From NCBI GenBank assembly GCA_025357895.1, contig JANYLL010000319.1:1-18945 (forward strand): 18,945 nt of DNA, given 5' to 3'. Position numbers and translations under genes: made by a program. Source of the DNA: Ignavibacteriota bacterium (GTDB lineage: Bacteria; Bacteroidota; Ignavibacteria; Palsa-1295). This document shows, piece after piece, positions 16,848-18,945 of this stretch; the stretch's first letter is position 1; each line of letters begins with the position of its first letter. Under the pieces are notes generated by a model that saw nothing but the letters and a program-made list of their open reading frames with translations, was not told where the DNA came from and made no database searches.

Positions 16848-18025
16848 TGCCACAACTTCGTTTTTTAACGGCAGGAGAATCGCACGGTAAATCTTTGATC
16901 GGAATTATCGAAGGGATTCCTGCGGGTTTATCTCTCGAAGCGAAACGAGACATTGATCCAATCCTTGCTGAGCGTCAGCGCGGCTATGGAAGATCGCATA
17001 GGCAAAAAATAGAGAGTGATCATGCAGAAATTCTCTCCGGTGTTCGTTTCGGAATTACAACTGGTGCACCGATTGCAATACAGATAGAAAATAAAGATTG
17101 GGAAAATTGGGGTGAGAAAATGTCTGTAGTTCCGACAGATGTTGAAATTAAACCTGTAACAATTCCGCGTCCGGGTCATGCAGATCTTGCAGGAGCGATA
17201 AAATATCAGCAATCAGATATTCGGAATATTTTAGAACGAGCAAGCGCACGCGAGACTGCTATGCGCGTTGCCATAGGAGCAGTTGCTTCAAAATTTCTGA
17301 AAGAATTGGGCATTACTTCGGTTTCATTCGTTCGCTCTATCGGTGGTGTTACTGTTGCAGATAATGCACGGAAGGGAATTCATGAGTTGCACTCAGTACT
17401 CCAAAAATCTGAGTTGCGAATGTATGATGCCGATGCTGAAAAAAAAGCAAAGGCACTTATTGATGAAGCTAAAGCAAATGGAGATACGCTCGGCGGAATA
17501 GCTGAAACACATTTCTTTGGCACGCCAATAGGTATCGGAAGCCATGTTCAATGGGATAGGAAGATCGATGGGTTGCTTGCACAAGCAGTTCTGAGCATTC
17601 AAGCAGTAAAGGCGGTTGAAATAGGAGGTGGAATTTCGCTTGCTCGAATACTTGGCTCCGAGTGTCATGATGCAATTGAAATCAATGACGGCGAAATTAC
17701 ACGCATATCCAATAATGCCGGAGGTATTGAAGGCGGAATGACGGATGGAATGTCTATTGTAATTCGTGCAGCAATGAAGCCGATCTCGACATTAATGCGA
17801 CCTCTTGCTTCAGTCGATCTTGCTACAGGTGAACCTACGCCATCACATATTGAGCGCAGTGATGTTTGTGCTGTGCCTTCGCTTGCAGTTATCGTCGAGT
17901 ACGTTGTGGCATACACCCTTGCCTCAGCGCTTCTCGATAGCTTCGGTGGTGATACGATTGATGAAGTAAAAGAAAGAGTTGCATTACGCCGCGAGCAAAG
18001 CAAAATAAAAAATATTATTGCATGA
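16847..18025 (+). CDS. aroC: Chorismate synthase
   Basis: AroC makes chorismate from EPSP by 1,4-anti-elimination of phosphate using reduced FMN. The 392-residue length is typical. Family signatures are present in order: GESHGKSLIGIIEGIPAGL (10-28, with the conserved histidine H13), RQRGYGRSHRQKIESDHAEI, SGVRFGITTGAPIA, then RPGHADLAGAIKY, and RASARETAMRVAIGAVASK. The GGIEGGMTDG region and IRAAMKPISTL follow toward the C-terminus. It starts inside the aroE stop (one-base overlap) and its own TGA overlaps the ATG of the next gene by four bases (ATGA, 18022-18025). Translation of the three genes is therefore probably coupled, which would suit a cell that uses few Shine-Dalgarno sequences. No oddity is seen in the protein. 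Confidence 0.97.
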   Translation: MPQLRFLTAGESHGKSLIGIIEGIPAGLSLEAKRDIDPILAERQRGYGRSHRQKIESDHAEILSGVRFGITTGAPIAIQIENKDWENWGEKMSVVPTDVEIKPVTIPRPGHADLAGAIKYQQSDIRNILERASARETAMRVAIGAVASKFLKELGITSVSFVRSIGGVTVADNARKGIHELHSVLQKSELRMYDADAEKKAKALIDEAKANGDTLGGIAETHFFGTPIGIGSHVQWDRKIDGLLAQAVLSIQAVKAVEIGGGISLARILGSECHDAIEINDGEITRISNNAGGIEGGMTDGMSIVIRAAMKPISTLMRPLASVDLATGEPTPSHIERSDVCAVPSLAVIVEYVVAYTLASALLDSFGGDTIDEVKERVALRREQSKIKNIIA

Positions 18026-18945
18026 CCTGGCGCGGCAGACATATCTATCTTATTGGCCTTCCGGGAGCAGGGAAATCTTCCATCGGAAAAGAACTATGTG
18101 CACTTCTTTTAAAAAATGGATATGAGTTTGTTGATCTCGATGTGGAAATCACAAAAGCAACCGGGAAATCTATTTCAGAAGTATTTTCTTCCGATGGTGA
18201 AGACCGTTTCCGCGAAATTGAGACGGAGCAATTACTACGAATCTCTCAGCGGAATTTCGAACAGCATCCCTGCATTGTTGCTACCGGCGGGGGCACTCCT
18301 CTTCGCGCCATCAATCGCTCAATTATGCGTGGTTCTGGGATTATCGTTTGGGTTGATGTTACGATCCGCCAAGCAGCGAAAAATGTAACACAAAGTCTTT
18401 TGCAAGGCGAGATAAGACCGCTTTTGAAATCATCGACCGTCGAAGAGCTTACAGAAAAGCTCCGGATACTGCTTGATGAAAGAAGGCATGTATATGAACA
18501 GGCGACAATGCATTTCATTACCAGAAGTCCGCGCGGTGATGAACGAACTCCTCATGAACTTGCTCATGAGCTTTTGAATGCGCTTGAGGAGATGTCGCGT
18601 ACAATTCGTTTACGTCCGCGTTTCGAAACATTCGTTGCTCATTCAGGAATGGGAGATTATCCAATTTCCATAGGCAGCGGTATTGCTGCAAGCGAACTTG
18701 GCGCAAGTATTCGAGATATGAATATTCGCCGTGCCATCGTAATATCTGATGAGAATGTTTCGAAACACTACGCGCAAAAAATCTCTGCCCGTATCCTTTC
18801 TGAACATAAAGGCAAGATCGAAATTCATCAGATCGTTATCAAAGCGGGGGAGTTATCTAAAACAAAAGAAACACTTTTTGATATTCTGGATTCTTTTAAA
18901 AAGTTTGAACTCTCACGAAAGTCAGATGTGGTGGTAACTCTTGGT
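18022..18945 (+). CDS. aroKB: Bifunctional shikimate kinase / 3-dehydroquinate synthase fusion (3' partial)
   Basis: The frame from ATG 18022 stays open to the right edge (308 codons) and joins two enzymes. Residues 1-about 190 are shikimate kinase. They carry the P-loop GLPGAGKSS (12-20), FVDLD (36-40) with the Mg/shikimate aspartates, FREIE (63-67) with shikimate-binding R64, ATGGGT (87-92), RPLL (132-135) of the lid region and RRHVYE (154-159). From about residue 200 the sequence becomes the N-terminal, NAD-binding part of dehydroquinate synthase: YPISIGSG (213-220), VISDENVSKHY, then IKAGELSKTKETL and a final VVTLG where the GGG-containing motif should continue. About 240 more residues are expected beyond the edge. 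AroK phosphorylates shikimate; AroB converts DAHP to 3-dehydroquinate. AroK-AroB fusions are known elsewhere, for example in Thermotoga. The start overlaps aroC by four bases. Confidence 0.92.
   Translation, partial: MTWRGRHIYLIGLPGAGKSSIGKELCALLLKNGYEFVDLDVEITKATGKSISEVFSSDGEDRFREIETEQLLRISQRNFEQHPCIVATGGGTPLRAINRSIMRGSGIIVWVDVTIRQAAKNVTQSLLQGEIRPLLKSSTVEELTEKLRILLDERRHVYEQATMHFITRSPRGDERTPHELAHELLNALEEMSRTIRLRPRFETFVAHSGMGDYPISIGSGIAASELGASIRDMNIRRAIVISDENVSKHYAQKISARILSEHKGKIEIHQIVIKAGELSKTKETLFDILDSFKKFELSRKSDVVVTLG

Noticed and set aside
17665..18042. 125-codon minus-strand open frame across the aroC end
   Set aside because: It is antisense to aroC and the aroKB start and has no recognisable domain.

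Overview
The window looks like a chromosomal segment of a Gram-negative, LPS-bearing bacterium of the Bacteroidota/Chlorobi/Ignavibacteria/Kapaibacteria group. Three things support this. Two genes encode proteins ending in type IX secretion (Por) sorting domains. There is a Kdo transferase (waaA). None of the eleven visible start codons has a Shine-Dalgarno sequence. Base composition is moderately AT-rich. The lineage within this group is an inference; no rRNA or other phylogenetic marker is present.

Left part (1-7431): two large plus-strand genes for secreted proteins lie 28 nt apart. The first is cut by the window edge and has FG-GAP/VCBS-like calcium-loop repeats. The second is a 1991-residue protein with a signal peptide, a probable TIM-barrel/glycosidase-like N-terminal part containing a phage-tail-like beta domain, a beta-propeller-like middle and a sorting domain. 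Its GC content rises sharply near position 5200, close to the apparent domain boundary. A perfect 15-bp hairpin with a T-run ends this block.

Middle part (7505-11579): an orphan small helix-turn-helix protein is followed by lipA (lipoyl synthase) and waaA, which lie 3 nt apart and in the same frame. A pair of related small hairpins separates waaA from a convergent minus-strand pair, yajQ followed by an Amidase_3 cell-wall amidase.

Right part (11689-18945): a tightly packed plus-strand operon runs gcvP, aroA, aroE, aroC and a fused aroK-aroB gene that leaves the window. The aro genes cover the steps from DAHP to 3-dehydroquinate (AroB part) and from dehydroshikimate to chorismate (AroE, AroK, AroA, AroC). 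DAHP synthase and dehydroquinase are not in view. gcvP (glycine decarboxylase) heads the operon. LipA, encoded 3 kb upstream, makes the lipoyl cofactor needed by the partner H-protein.

Most of the window is housekeeping. I see no CRISPR array, tRNA, rRNA, insertion sequence, prophage or recognisable defence system. The most unusual items are the giant mosaic secreted protein and the AroK-AroB fusion.
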